In this document: positions 43,119 to 55,306 of the stretch, piece after piece
Position numbering within the stretch: the stretch's first letter is position 1
Layout: every line of letters starts with the position of its first letter
Made by a program: the position numbers and the translations under genes
Notes under the pieces: generated by a model
Seen by the model: only the letters and a program-made list of their open reading frames with translations
Told to the model about the DNA's origin: nothing
The model's database searches: none
Assembly (NCBI GenBank): GCA_963693085.1
Contig: OY856412.1
Location: forward strand, 345,956,457-346,020,456
Reading direction: 5' to 3'
DNA: 64,000 nt
Source: Alisma plantago-aquatica
Lineage: Eukaryota > Streptophyta > Magnoliopsida > Alismatales > Alismataceae

Positions 43119-43722
43119 GATTTTATATTTTGCTCTCAAATCTTGTTCACACCTAGATTTAAGTGCTAAAGACTTTCTTTTAAAGTTTGGATGAAAGGAG
43201 AGAGAGATATGAATTGATTTCTTTTTACTAAAGTGAAATGGGTTATTGGGTAGTGTATTAATGCCATGATTTATTTTTTCCCATTTTGGAAGTTAGGGAC
43301 GAGCCCTTTTGGTGCACGTGCATGCTCTTAGCCATGGATCTCACATCTAACGACTATTGGTTGTCTTCTATATTGAGACAAACTAGGAAATTCTATGAAT
43401 AGAGAACTTGATTTTCTTGTGTCGGGCTCTCTCTCTATCACCTCTCCTCTTTATTCCTTGCCCTTTGATTTTGGGAGATCAATCCATGTGCAACCATCCC
43501 TAGATGACCCTTCCTCGAGAAGAATCGAGAGCTTCTCAATTCACTAGACAGACAAATCCATGATTCGGTCATCTAGTGCATGCAAGCTACATAAAGCAAT
43601 GAGTCCTCTCCAAATCCACTCTACACGACCTCTCAGACTTGTAAGGAATTCTTCTTGTTGTCAATTCTTTGTCAAGCCTCTACTTCACCTCTTTTCAATT
43701 CCATCAACTCCATCAAAGTAAC
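43119..43722. other. spacer between the LINE and an LTR element
   Basis: No gene was seen. It is moderately AT-rich with a CT-rich segment near 43420-43460. It joins sequence at 50984 if the LTR element between is removed. Confidence 0.45.
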
Positions 43723-46700
43723 TGTGACGTCCCAAGATTTTCCAAAACTTAATCTGATGTGTGACATCCAAATTGAAACCTTCACCTCAGAGAGAATCCC
43801 AATTTAAACACCCCACACTAGGCTAAGAAGAAGAAAATCAAGGGAGTCAGAAGGAAGACAATCAGTAGCACATGTACATGAACAATAATAAAACCACAAC
43901 ACATGTTCACCATTCAACATATAATTACAACATGAATTGTTACATCATTTGATATTACATATTGGACAACAAACTTATACATATACATGTACTACATCTA
44001 AACTACAAGATCTTAAGACAACAGGTCCACCTGTACATCAGCTCGCCATACAACTCTCAACTATCCTGGATCTTCAAGAGCATAACCACAACCTAAACAA
44101 AAGATTACATGCGGTACACGTCAGCACAATATTCAAGAATATTGTACTGAGTACGCCTACGTGTCTTTTATATACCTCTCATCATATCTTGGCAATAAGA
44201 TAAAACTAATATACTTGGCAGTAACAGAAGAATATAAGAAAAGCATATACTTGAACAAAGATATTCATTAGCAAAAGAGAACACATATTTTAAGCTATTT
44301 CCATCATATGTCTCGTGCATCTGCCCCTAGGGCTTTGATGTCTTTAGGCCCTGTCATATAAATCGTACATCTGCCCCTAGGGCTTTGATTTTTGTCAATG
44401 CACTGTACTACCAAAGAGTTTAGTGCTATCATATGATGGATCAGATATTTTATGTTTCATGTGTTCACATCCATAAGTACAGAAAATCAAGCAACATATC
44501 ATGCAAGGACAATCATTTCATCCAATATCATATGTCAAGTATTTTACTACACATATAACACAAGCATATTGTATAATAAGCCAAGTAAGAGGTAATTGCG
44601 TACCTTCCAAAGAGATATCCTAATCATCACATATACTCCTGATGTCAACTATAACTTGGTCAAACCTGATCAAGACAAGACCACATACGATCATCAGGTT
44701 CTTATCATCTTGCATCTCGTCTTAACCCTAATCGTGTTCATATTAGGGTTTGCTTACTCATTAGGATATTCTCATTATTACTTGCATTCTTGTCTTAGAA
44801 TTATCATACTGATGTCATTTTCCAGATTATGGTTCATTATCTGAACATTAGATTCCATATCCTTTTTTGTGCACATATTAACCCTAGTTTACATCATTAA
44901 CCCAAATTAGGGTTTCATAACATGTATTAAAGGCCATCTTCATATAACATGGATTTTGTTCATCACTATGATCTCATAATTAAAACTGAGGTTCAATATA
45001 CTGTCATGCGATTTCTCTGTAAATTTCATCATTTATAGAGCACGTATGTATTTATTGCATTTTATTAGGGTTATTAGCCCTAATTAGACATTTTAAGAAA
45101 ATTACATGATTTCGTACATCAACACGATCATCCTTGACATTAGGTGCATTATAAACATTATTTTGGAGTTACTGACATTTTTCTATAATTTTATGTCATC
45201 ATTTGCTATTTATTATCCACGAAACACGCATTACACATCTTTCATGATATCACTGAGATTTAAGCATCAAAAGATGGTTATTATTCTTTCATTGCATTCT
45301 ACTCATTTTTCTGAGAATTTTGGTACCTTATTTGTAATTTTCTGATAATCGAGGTAATTTCTATAATTTATTGAAGATCTGTGAGTTTATTGGGTTTTTA
45401 CCTTGTTTGTCCAATGACAACCCACCACGTGGCCCTGAGGAGGGTGCGACTCCTTTGCTCGCTGGGACCCTCCTGGTCCAGGTCTATGGTTGGATCCACG
45501 GATCAACTACCAGATTGACCTCTCCTATCTTTCTCGTTCTCGCGTTGGGCGCGATCACAGAGCCCATGGGGCTCAGCTTCATGAGGCGCCGCTGCTGCGG
45601 GGCTGGACCTCCGGCTAGGTGTTCCGGTCGGTTATCTAGGTCCTCACATACCGAAAAAGGCACCAACAGGTCCGGGCTACCTTCCCATACCATACCAGCT
45701 CCTCGAAGAGCTTCGGCGGCCATTGGAGCTCCATGTCCCTGAGCTCGCCGGCCATGGTGGCTGCCGCGGCGCTAGGAAAGGGGAAAAGAACTCCCCTACC
45801 TCAAAACTCACGTATGAGGCACCGAGAAGCTTCGACAGAGCATCAAGGACTTGAAGGGGCCCTTGGATTGAGTCGTAGAGTCCTCGATTGACGTCCCCAA
45901 CTCCATCTTCATCTCCGGCAAGGTGCCCTTCGAAAACCATCGAAACCACCACGATAGTCCTTATGGATAGCTGGGTTGGACTCCACTGACCTCGGTCTTG
46001 CTTCCTGCATACTCATATTGCTCTGATCCCTTTTCTACCTCCCTTTTCTATCCCGACCGACGACCTGCTAGCTGCAAAGGAGAAAGGGGGAAAATTGGGC
46101 TTCCATTCTCCCTACTGGAGCGGTCGTGCACATCATTTAAGGGGTCTCCTCACTCCTATACTCGAGCCAAACACAATGGTTCACTTAACTTCCTCTCACT
46201 CCCCATGATTAGGTGAGTGGTGGCTGGGAGGGCTTGGCGTCAGCTCTCCCACGATCTCCATTGTTACGGGAGGTAGGAGGAGATCTCTTGACTGTTTGAT
46301 CGTCATTCAAGGCCTATCGGCCACATGGCGCTTAAGTGAATCCGTGGCTTCTCCTTTTCAAATGTCACAACCACTGGATCGTCAATCTAAGGCCACAAGT
46401 TGGCCACGCGAACCCAACCAAAAACCAACAGGCGTGACATAGCCTGACTTAGGCTCAAATCCATTAAACTTATGCCTATTAACCTCAATAACTCATATTA
46501 TTTCCCACAAAATCAAACCTCCACACCTTCCTCTAGGAATATCTGATTGCCACCAAATTTGAACCATAGATTTCCTACCAGTCAAGCTACCGTCTACTCA
46601 AATTTGGTGCCAAAACTCAATTGTTAGATCATCCAATTAAATTCTTCAAAAAGGCATAAAAAGAGAAATCTTAACCATGATATCAACATCACATCAGCAC

Positions 46701-46801
46701 ACCTACTTTGTCAAAACCTTGAAACTCTCAATATTATTTAACCTTATGGTTTCACTTATGTCATTGGATGATTAAGGACTCCAAAAGTCCACTCCATCAC
46801 A
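43723..46801 (-). repeat. 3' LTR, 3.1 kb, of the non-autonomous element
   Basis: This is the longer LTR. It includes about 1.25 kb (roughly 43948-45198) that is absent from the other LTR. A GC-rich part at 45420-46330 yields chance frames on both strands that recur in the other LTR. They are not genes. Confidence 0.85.
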
Positions 46802-49150
46802 TCCTACACACCTTAAAAGATATTTCATCCTCAAAATTAAACCAGAAAACCCACTTTGTCACATCATATACATCTTAAAAGAACTTTCATCCTCGAAAGT
46901 AAACCCTACTCCTGCTTCTAGGGCAAACTTATCTTACTGTCATCCACATGTAGGCATCATCCTATGTACAACATAGTCAAAAGCTCCAGAATTATATCCT
47001 AGCTACTAGGATGTTTTCCAAACATTTAAGGTGATACAAGGGTGAACCACTCATCATATATCATGGTTTAAGAGCTTAGGTTACATCATGACGTATCTCA
47101 TCTGTTAGGGTTGCATCTTTATCTTTAGACATGCATTAATATTCAACATCATATTACCATGTTCCAAAGGACTTAACCCAAGTTAACCCATACATCAAGG
47201 TGTCATCAACATTTTATTGAGATAAAAGTTAGAACATATTCAACATTAACATATGTCTTTTAGGAGGGAGTTAATTATCATTCACTCACTTTATCCATCT
47301 AGATCATATCAAGGTGTCATAATCATTATGTTGTGCTAACCATAAAACTATATCTTTCATCATTATTAAGCACTAAGCTTAACACTTATGGTAATAGTTT
47401 TCATTCATATGCTCTTATTTCATTGCTCATAATAAACTGTAATCTTTATTGGTGATTTCATCACAAGATTAACCTACAGTTTCACATTATCATCATTATT
47501 CATGTATATGGTTAACCATTTACACTTTGATATCTATTAAACCATCTCTAGGTTTCCATCATGCCATATATCACATCTTGAAATTAGATTGCATCCTTAC
47601 AATTATTATATCATGGTTGTGCTAAACAAACTTATGTGAGTGTCATATCAAACGTATATCAAAACTTTATCTAATCCAACTGTGGCTCTCCTGACCCATA
47701 TCATGAGGGCAGTGACATGCTCAGTCTCTCTGAGCTAACTCAGCCCTATGTACAAACTATATCTTCCCTCTCGGTCTAGGGTTCTCAGGTATACCTCATT
47801 GGCACTAGAGATAGCCTTACAAGCTCTAGCCACATAAGTGCAAACCAAAATATGATATGGCATACTTTCATAGATGTCTAACCATGAAACATGCTTACCC
47901 AAAACTCTCTTATATACACCACTAGATTCCTATGTGGGAAACCACCAACCCGAGCATGAGGCTTCACAGAAACTAACATAGCTACCTCCTCCAGGGTCTT
48001 GGGCTATCTCCCTCACCCAGATGGAAGAAACTCATATTGATGTTCACATATGTATACATAACAAGCCTCTCTCTGACTCTGGGGTTTGGCACTCCCAAAG
48101 ACATCTAGGGTTCAACAAACTATAGGAATCATGCATAGAGTGACTCAACTCAATCACTCAGGAGTATTCTAGTTTAGGACATATCATATCACATATCTCA
48201 TAATTCTCATATCTTGGAGTCTAGGTTCTCTGACCTTCTCCCAATGGGTTTCACTCTCTCTGGAGTTAACCCCAAAACTGGTCCTAACACTAGAGGTCCT
48301 CCTTTGTAAAAGAGCTTGAGGCTCATGCTGACTCACAACCTTGTCTGAACTTAACAAGTCTTATCTCATAAAAGCCTAGTTACTTGCATCATCAAAACTT
48401 ATCTCAAATCCTCAACTCAACTTAAGACCTCAAAGACAAACATATATCATCATAAACTGTCTTATATCATCTATATAAGACTTACATCACATCTTCAAAA
48501 CTTATTTCATCTATTCCATCTATCATATATGTCAAAAAGGATCTAGACATCTAATCTAGAACTACTCTCTCTTCTAGACTGATGTCATTCACTTTCACTT
48601 AGGTTGCATGACCACCTCCTACTCGTACATGTGTGGGGACACATTTTTGTAATACATATACATATTAAAATAGTATATAGTTTTTCTCCGATAAAACATG
48701 TGTCAGAGAAAACTATCAAGGTTCGATCTGATTGGAATAAAAAACCAAATCCTGAAAACGAGTGTCCCACACATAGTAGAGATTACAGTGTCATGAAAAC
48801 TAGTGAAAAGGGTGAGAACATGGTGTAGACTAGTGTAGCTATCTTAGACAACGATCACTATATGTCTAGGATTTCTCTTCCCTTGATGCACATCATTTCC
48901 AAATAGTGCAACGTCCCATACCGATGTAGTACAAGGAAAGAATGACATCTAAGGACTTGCTACTCAACAAGCACTAGTCTAGACCTAGTTCTCGGACATC
49001 TAGGTGCTAACCTAGAGGCTAGGTCAGATCTAGTCTCTAAAAGAGGACTACACTAACCCTAAAGATATTATTAAGTTCAAGGTTCTTTAGTTTTGTGTTG
49101 CATAATGAGCAAATGTCAGGCTTTGCTATTGTTCATGCTCTGATACCACC
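46802..49150 (-). other. non-coding interior of the LTR element
   Basis: There is no frame longer than about 75 codons and no gag or pol similarity. The only functional sites seen are the Met primer site at 49137-49148 and a degenerate polypurine tract next to 46801. Confidence 0.7.
49137..49148 (-). promoter_or_regulatory. primer-binding site, initiator tRNA-Met
   Basis: The minus strand reads TGGTATCAGAGC, two bases inside the LTR end at 49151. It fixes the orientation of the element as minus. Confidence 0.9.
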
Positions 49151-50983
49151 TGTGATGTCCTAGGATTTTCTAAAACTTAATCTGATGAGTGACATCCAAA
49201 TTGAAACCCTCACCTCAGCGAGAATCCCAATTTAAACACCCCACACTAGGCTAAGAAGAAGAAAATCAAGGGAGTCAGAAGGAAGACAATCAGTAGCACA
49301 TGTACATGAACAATAATAAAACCACAACACATGTTCACCATTCAACATATAATTACAACATGAATTGTTACATTATTTGCTATTTATTATCCACTAAACA
49401 AGCATTACACATCTTTCATGATATCACTGAGATTTAAGCATCAAAAGATGATTATTATGCTTTCATTGCGTTCTACTCATTTTTTTGAGAATTTTGGTAC
49501 CTTATTTGTAATTTTCTGATAATCAAGGTAATTTCTATAATTTATTGAAGATCTGCGAGTTGATTGGGTTTTTACCTTGTTTGTCCAATGACAACCCACC
49601 ACGTGGCCCTGAGGAGGGCGCGACTCCTTTGCTCGCTGGGACCCTCCTGGTTTGGGTCTGCGTTTGGATCCACAGATTCAGGGATCAGCTACCCGATTGG
49701 CCTCTCCTCTCTTTCTCGTTCTCGCGTTGGGCGCGATCACAGAGCCCGTGGGGCTCTGCTTCACGAGGCGCCGCCGCTGTGGGGCTGGACCTCCGGCGTG
49801 GTGTTCTGATCGATTATCCAGATCCTCACCTACCGAAAATCGCACCAACAGGTTTGGGCTACCTTCCCATACCATACTAGCTCCTCGAAGAGCTTCGGCG
49901 ACCATTGGAGCTCCATGTCCCTGAGCCCGCCGGCCAAAGTGGCCGCCGCGGCGCTAGGAAAGGGGAAAAGAACTCCCCTACCTCAAAACTCATGTATGAG
50001 TCACCTAGAAGCTTCGATAGAGCATCAAGGACTTGAAGGGGCCCTTGGATTGAGTCGTAGAGTCCTAGATTGATGTCCCCAACTCCATCTTCATCTCCGG
50101 CAAGGTGCCTTTTGGAATCCATCTAAACCACCACGATAGTCCTTACGGACAGCTGGGTTGGACTCCACTGACCTCGATCTTCCTTCCCGCGTACTCATAT
50201 TTTGATGATCCCTTTTCGACCTCCCTTTTCTATCCCGACCGGCGACCTGGTAGCTGCAAAGGAGAAAGGGGGGAAACTGGGCTTCCATTCTCCCTACTGG
50301 AGCGGTCGTGCACATCGTTTAAGGGGTCTCCTCACTCCTATACTCGAGCCAAACACAATGGTCCACTTCACTTCCCCTCACTCCCCACGATTAGGCGAGT
50401 GGTGGCTAGGAGGGCTTCGCGTCAGCTCTCCCACGATCTCCATTGTGATGGGAGGTAGGAGGAGATCTCTTGGCCGTTTGATCGTCATTCAAGGGCTATC
50501 GGCCACAAGGCGCTTAAGTGAATCTGTGGCTTCTCCTTTTCAAATGCCACAACCACTGGATCGTCAATCTAAGGCCACAAGTTGGCCACGTGAACCCAGC
50601 CCAAAACCAACAGGCGTGACACAGCCTGACTTAGGCTCAAAACCATTAAACTTAGGCCTATTAACCTCAATAACTCACATTATTTCCCAAAAAAGCAAAC
50701 CTCCATAACTTCCTCTAGGAATATCCGATTGCCACCAAATTTTAACCATAGATTTTCTACCACTCAAGATACCTTCTAATCAAATTTGGTGCAAAAACGC
50801 AATTGTTAGATCATCCAATTAAATTCTTCAAAAAGGCATAAAAAGAGAAATCTTAACCATGATATCAACATCACATCAGCACACCTACTTTGTCAAAAGA
50901 TTGAAACTCTCAATATTATTCAACCTTATGGTTTCACTTATGTCATTGGATGATTAAGGACTCCAAAAGTCCACTCCATCACA
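49151..50983 (-). repeat. 5' LTR, 1.8 kb, of the non-autonomous element
   Basis: Aligned by eye with 43723-46801 it is nearly the same except for a 1.25-kb deletion after TTGTTACATTATTTG (near 49381). In the full LTR the deleted piece is bounded by CATCATTTG at both ends, which suggests loss by short-homology recombination. Confidence 0.85.
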
Positions 50984-51195
50984 ATAACTCTTCTCCATCC
51001 ACTCTATTCTCGCCACCATCAAGTGAGCAACAACTACGATCGAGTCCAGTGAGGCATCATGTAACATCCCAATTTTCTAAACCATATAATTAATTGAGCA
51101 AGAGCATAACCCTATTGGGAATGTTAAAAAATGATAATCATTGTATACAAATAAAGTTTAAATAAACCAAAATAGGACATATTACATAGTTTGTC
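50984..51195. other. spacer with an LTR-like fragment
   Basis: From 51060 the sequence TGTAACATCCCAATTTTC looks like the end of a chromovirus LTR read in reverse, but only about 130 bases are present. There is no gene. Confidence 0.35.
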
Positions 51196-52357
51196 TGTAA
51201 CAACCCCGCCTCCCAGTAACCCCTTGTTAAGGGAGACCAAGAGGTTAGAGGCGTTATCCCAAAATAGGATCAGTGGTTTTGCAAATAATCAACAATAATT
51301 AATAAATTGTACTACAACTAAACTTTTAATGGAATAAAACTTTTCTATTCATACCTTCCAAAATATAGGAAGTGGAAATCTTTACCCAAGAAAGAACTTA
51401 TCTAACTACAATCCTCTGATTATTTATTAATATTTATTCCATCAATGTCACTTTAAAGGAATATCTATTTTCCTAGAATGCCTACAAACAAAATGGCAGT
51501 CAGTATAACGAATTATACTGGTATGCGGGGGAAACAAGAATCTTGCATTTAATTATAACAACATATTGCAAGCAATTATTGTTTAACACACAAATTTTAC
51601 ATTTTAAACATGACTACTCAATCCTTACATGCCCTAGCCTCTATGTTGTCCCTGTAGTGGACATGGATACTACCTCTCATATGGTAGATCTCAACTAACC
51701 CCCATGATCCTACCATACAGGTAGATCAATACATAGGGTCGTGGAGTCGTATGGTCCTATCCAAGGGTAGACCAACACATCAACTTGTGATAACCTGATG
51801 ATCCTACCTCATGGGTAGACCATGTACTAGGTAAACTATCTCATCAACATCATAACTACAAAGGAGGACCAGGATCTGACCTAGTTATGCACATGTAATT
51901 ATGGTGATAGTCATAGCCACTTTATTGTTGCATGAAATAAAAGACAACCAAGCAATTATTCCAAGCAATCGATCAAACTTCAGGAATCACTGGGAAACTA
52001 AAGTGATTTAACCATAAGCGTAACCACATACCTGTTCTTGAGTAATAGAATCCAAATTCAACAAGATAACCAAGCAAGAACCTTAATGCCAAAAACCCTT
52101 AATCCCTGAAACACATAGATTACCAAATGTCAAAACACCCTCCTAATGACATGATGATACTTTCTAAGGCTTCCAAGCCATTAGGGTATATTAGAGTTTC
52201 TTAGGTTTCTTTATCCAACTTTATTTTCTTTTTAGGTTAACAACCCTAAAATAAGTTTCTCATCTAAAAAACCCTAATTATCCACATTATCCTCATTAAG
52301 GGTTCTTTAATCTTAAAACAAGTTTGAGATCATTAAATCTATGTTGTATAATTATAG
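51196..52357 (-). repeat. inverted LTR arm
   Basis: This is the reverse complement of the 3' LTR from about 60435 to its end at 61597. It starts TGTAACAACCCCGCC, the complement of the LTR end, and keeps the segment with TTGGAATAATTGCTTGG that the direct arm has lost. Confidence 0.85.
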
Positions 52358-53430
52358 AGACCTTAATGAGGATAATGGGAATAATTAGGGTTTCGTAAAT
52401 GATAAACTTATTTTAGGTTTGTTATTCAAAAAAGGAAATAATGTTGGATAACAAAACCTAAGAAACCCTAATGAACTGTAAGAGCTTGGAAGCCTTATAA
52501 AGTATCTTCATGTCATTAGGAAGGTGTTTTGACATTAGGTAATCTATTTGTTTCAGGTATTAAGGGTTGTTGGAATTAAGGTGCTTGCTTGGATATCTTG
52601 TTGAATTTGGATTCTATTTCTCACGGATAGGTATGTGGTTACGCCTATGGTTAAATCACTTTAGTTTCTTGGTGATTCCTTGGTTGTGTTTTATTTCATG
52701 CAACAATAAAGTGACTCTGACTATCACCATAATTATATGTGCATAACTAGCTTAGATCATGGTCCTCCTCTGTGGATCTGATGTTGATGAGATAGATGAC
52801 CTAGTACATGGTCTTCCCGTGAGGTAGGATCATCAGGTTATTATGATTTAATGTGTTGGTCTACCCTTGGGTAGGACCATACAACTCCACGACCCTATGT
52901 ATTGATCTAACTATAAGGTAGGATCATGGGGTTTAGTTGAGATCTACCATATGAGAGGTAGTATCCATGTCCATTGTAGAGACAAAATAGAGGCTAGGGT
53001 ATGTAAGTATTGATTAGTCATGTTTAAAACGTAAAGTTTGCTTGTTAAACAATAATTGCTTACAATATGTTGTTACAATTTAATGCAAGATTGTTGTTTC
53101 CCCCACATACCAATATAATTCGTTATACTGACCACCATTTTGTTTGTCGGCATTATAGGAAAATGGATATTCCCTTAAACTGACATTGATGGAATAAAGA
53201 TTAATAAAGAATTGGAGGATTATAGTTAGATAAGTTCTTTCTTGGGTAAAGACTTCCACTTCCTATATTTTACAAGATATGAATAGAAAAATTTATTCCA
53301 TTAAAGTGTTTTAGTAGAATTTATTAATTATTGTTGATTATTTGCAAAACCATTGATCCTATTTTGGGATAACGCCTTTGACCTCTTGATCTCCCTTAAC
53401 TGGGGGTAACCGGGAGGCAGGGTTGTTACA
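52358..53430 (+). repeat. direct LTR arm (remnant of the 5' LTR)
   Basis: This matches the 3' LTR from about 60490 to 61597 and ends GGTTGTTACA directly before the primer site. The first 1.7 kb of a normal LTR is missing. A deletion of about 38 bases near 52680 distinguishes it from both the inverted arm and the 3' LTR. Confidence 0.85.
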
Positions 53431-53432
53431 TT

Positions 53433-53444
53433 TGGTATCTGAGT
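53433..53444 (+). promoter_or_regulatory. degenerate Met primer-binding site
   Basis: TGGTATCTGAGT follows the LTR end after two bases. It differs at two positions from TGGTATCAGAGC. It is followed by a leader without genes up to 53912. Confidence 0.75.
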
Positions 53445-53912
53445 CTTGGTTTTCCATTTAATCTTCCATAATTATTAAATTTTATAAACTCTTTAGAGCC
53501 CCAGGGAGTTATTAGAGGATTTTACGAGGATGGAGGTGTCTAAAAAAGGATCACGGTCCGGCGGTTGGTAATATTTTCCTCTGCCCCACTACTTGGTCAA
53601 CGAGGACTCCCATATTATGTGTGACTACGTGGCCGAAATCCAAATAATTGACTTGAAATAATATACCTCTAGGTTTTCTCATCTATCTTCGTCCCTTCTT
53701 TACCTCTTATCTCTGGAGAAACATTAAGAGCTTAGGGCTTTCTCTCTCTCCATCACCTCCTTTGTTTGGGAATACAAAGTGTTAAGGATTAAGGGATCCT
53801 CCACCAAACAATAAAATACATGTAAACAAGAGGACATGGACATAATTTAAAGCTTATATCTTCCAAGTTATAAATCAATACTTAAAAGGATTTTTAACTT
53901 GTGTGTAATAGA

Positions 53913-55266
53913 ATGGCTCGTGTGAAGACTGTAGCTATCCCCGAGGTCATTGAGAACCCTACTAGGGGTTGGTATCCCCATAAGAGGAAGGGATCGTTTG
54001 AGAAAAGGAAGAGGAACCATGGTGATGAGTCCTCAAAGAAGAGAAAGAGACTCAAGGGAGCCTCAAAAGAAGGCTCAAACCCTAAGTCGATTCCCTTTGA
54101 TAACCTAGAGATGGACCAGGAAGAGGAACACATGTCTAAAGATGAGGCCCAAATTAAAGAGAACCCGACTCATGGTCTAGGATCTATAATGGTTGTTCAT
54201 ACCTGTGATGCCCTGTGGATGGAAAATTAGAAGAGGCTAACTGATGCCATTAATTAGTACCCTGGCCCTCCGGGATATAGCTAGAGATGAGAATGGTGAG
54301 TCATTTTCCGTCAGTCCCCGACTTGGAGTCACCATTCTGGACTTTGTCAAGCTGAATATTGAGAAATTTTGGGGAGTAGATAAGACTGAAGTGGTCCACA
54401 AAGCAGATGCTTGGCTGATAGTGATCGAGAATGATTTTCGTATGCTGGAGGTGTAGCCAAACAAAAAGGTCCCTTTTGCTGCACATCTCTTGGAAGTAGC
54501 AACCAAGATCTGGTGGGAGAACCACATCATGGGTTGAGATCTGAGTGCGGACCCAACGACATGGACTGACTTCAGGACTATCTTCATAGCCAGATTCATT
54601 CCCACCTTAGCTAAGAAGGAGAAGGAAAGAGAGTTCACCAACCTGATCCAAGGAAACTTATCAGTCACAAACTTTGGCCGCAAGTTTCGCATCCTAGAGC
54701 ATTTTGGGCACACGATGGATGAGGAAAGATGAGTGGACCATTTCGTAGAGTGTCTGCATCCTACCATTAAGACTGATGTGATGGCAAGTAAACCAAAAAC
54801 TTTCACCGAAGTCTACAACACCACCCTGGGCATGGAAAGGACGATGATGCCTGCTCAGAATCTACCCAAAGGATACTTGGGTTTCACTAAAGGTACCCAA
54901 GGCCATAAGAATGATCACAACAAAGGATAAGGGCACAACCATACCAAGGGAAATCCTGGAGGAAAAGGAAAACACCTTCATGAGAACAACCGACCTAGGT
55001 GTCGCACTTGTGGAAAATGGCATTCAGGTGAGTGCTGCTACAAGAATAGGATGTTCTACTGTTGCCAGTAAGAGGGACATCCTCAGGCCAACTATCCTTT
55101 TCCAGACCCGAGGGGGCCAAGCCCAGTAGCAGCCCCACCTGTAGTAGCTCTACATGTATCTGCAGCCCCACCTATTGGAGAAAGAAGACAGGCTGGGGTT
55201 TTTGCTATTGACAAAGAGGAAGCTCATGGTAATGCTAATCGGTTGATAGAGGGTAATAACCCTTAG
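53913..55266 (+). pseudogene. chromovirus gag, broken
   Basis: Starts MARVKTVAIPEVIENP at 53913 with a basic, charged N-terminus. A frameshift near 54240 is needed to continue into the gag domain (KFWGVDKTEVVHKADAWL, then TWTDFRTIFIARF and FTNLIQGNLSVTNFGRKF). A CCHC knuckle follows (CRTCGKWHSGEC and a second Cys cluster, about 54990-55090). In-frame stops include TAG at 54454, TGA near 54535 and 54730, and TAA near 54928 and 55069. Several replace Gln or Arg codons. Confidence 0.8.
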
Positions 55267-55306
55267 AGATTTCTTTTATGTTTTAAGATAAGCATGTAAT
55301 GGTCTA

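Larger units (their letters stand above)
43723..50983 (-). mobile_element. non-autonomous LTR retrotransposon with unequal LTRs
   Basis: The LTRs at 43723-46801 and 49151-50983 both run TGTGA...TCACA. The primer site is TGGTATCAGAGC (49137-49148, minus strand). At the opposite end the internal sequence next to the left LTR resembles the chromovirus 3' end (TTTGAGGATGAAAT, then AAGGTGTGTAGGA as a weakened polypurine tract). The flanks GTAAC (43718-43722) and ATAAC (50984-50988) look like a target duplication with one change. The 2.35-kb interior has no gag or pol, so the element depended on proteins from a relative, possibly a Tekay/Del-type chromovirus. Confidence 0.85.

Noticed and set aside
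45371..46216. Several 70-120 codon frames in the left LTR, repeated at 49545-50708
   Set aside because: They lie in the GC-rich part of both LTRs of the same element and occur on both strands; no protein family is recognisable.
53901..53913. Upstream GTG start for the chromovirus gag
   Set aside because: Plant genes rarely start at GTG, and the ATG at 53913 is four codons downstream in the same frame.
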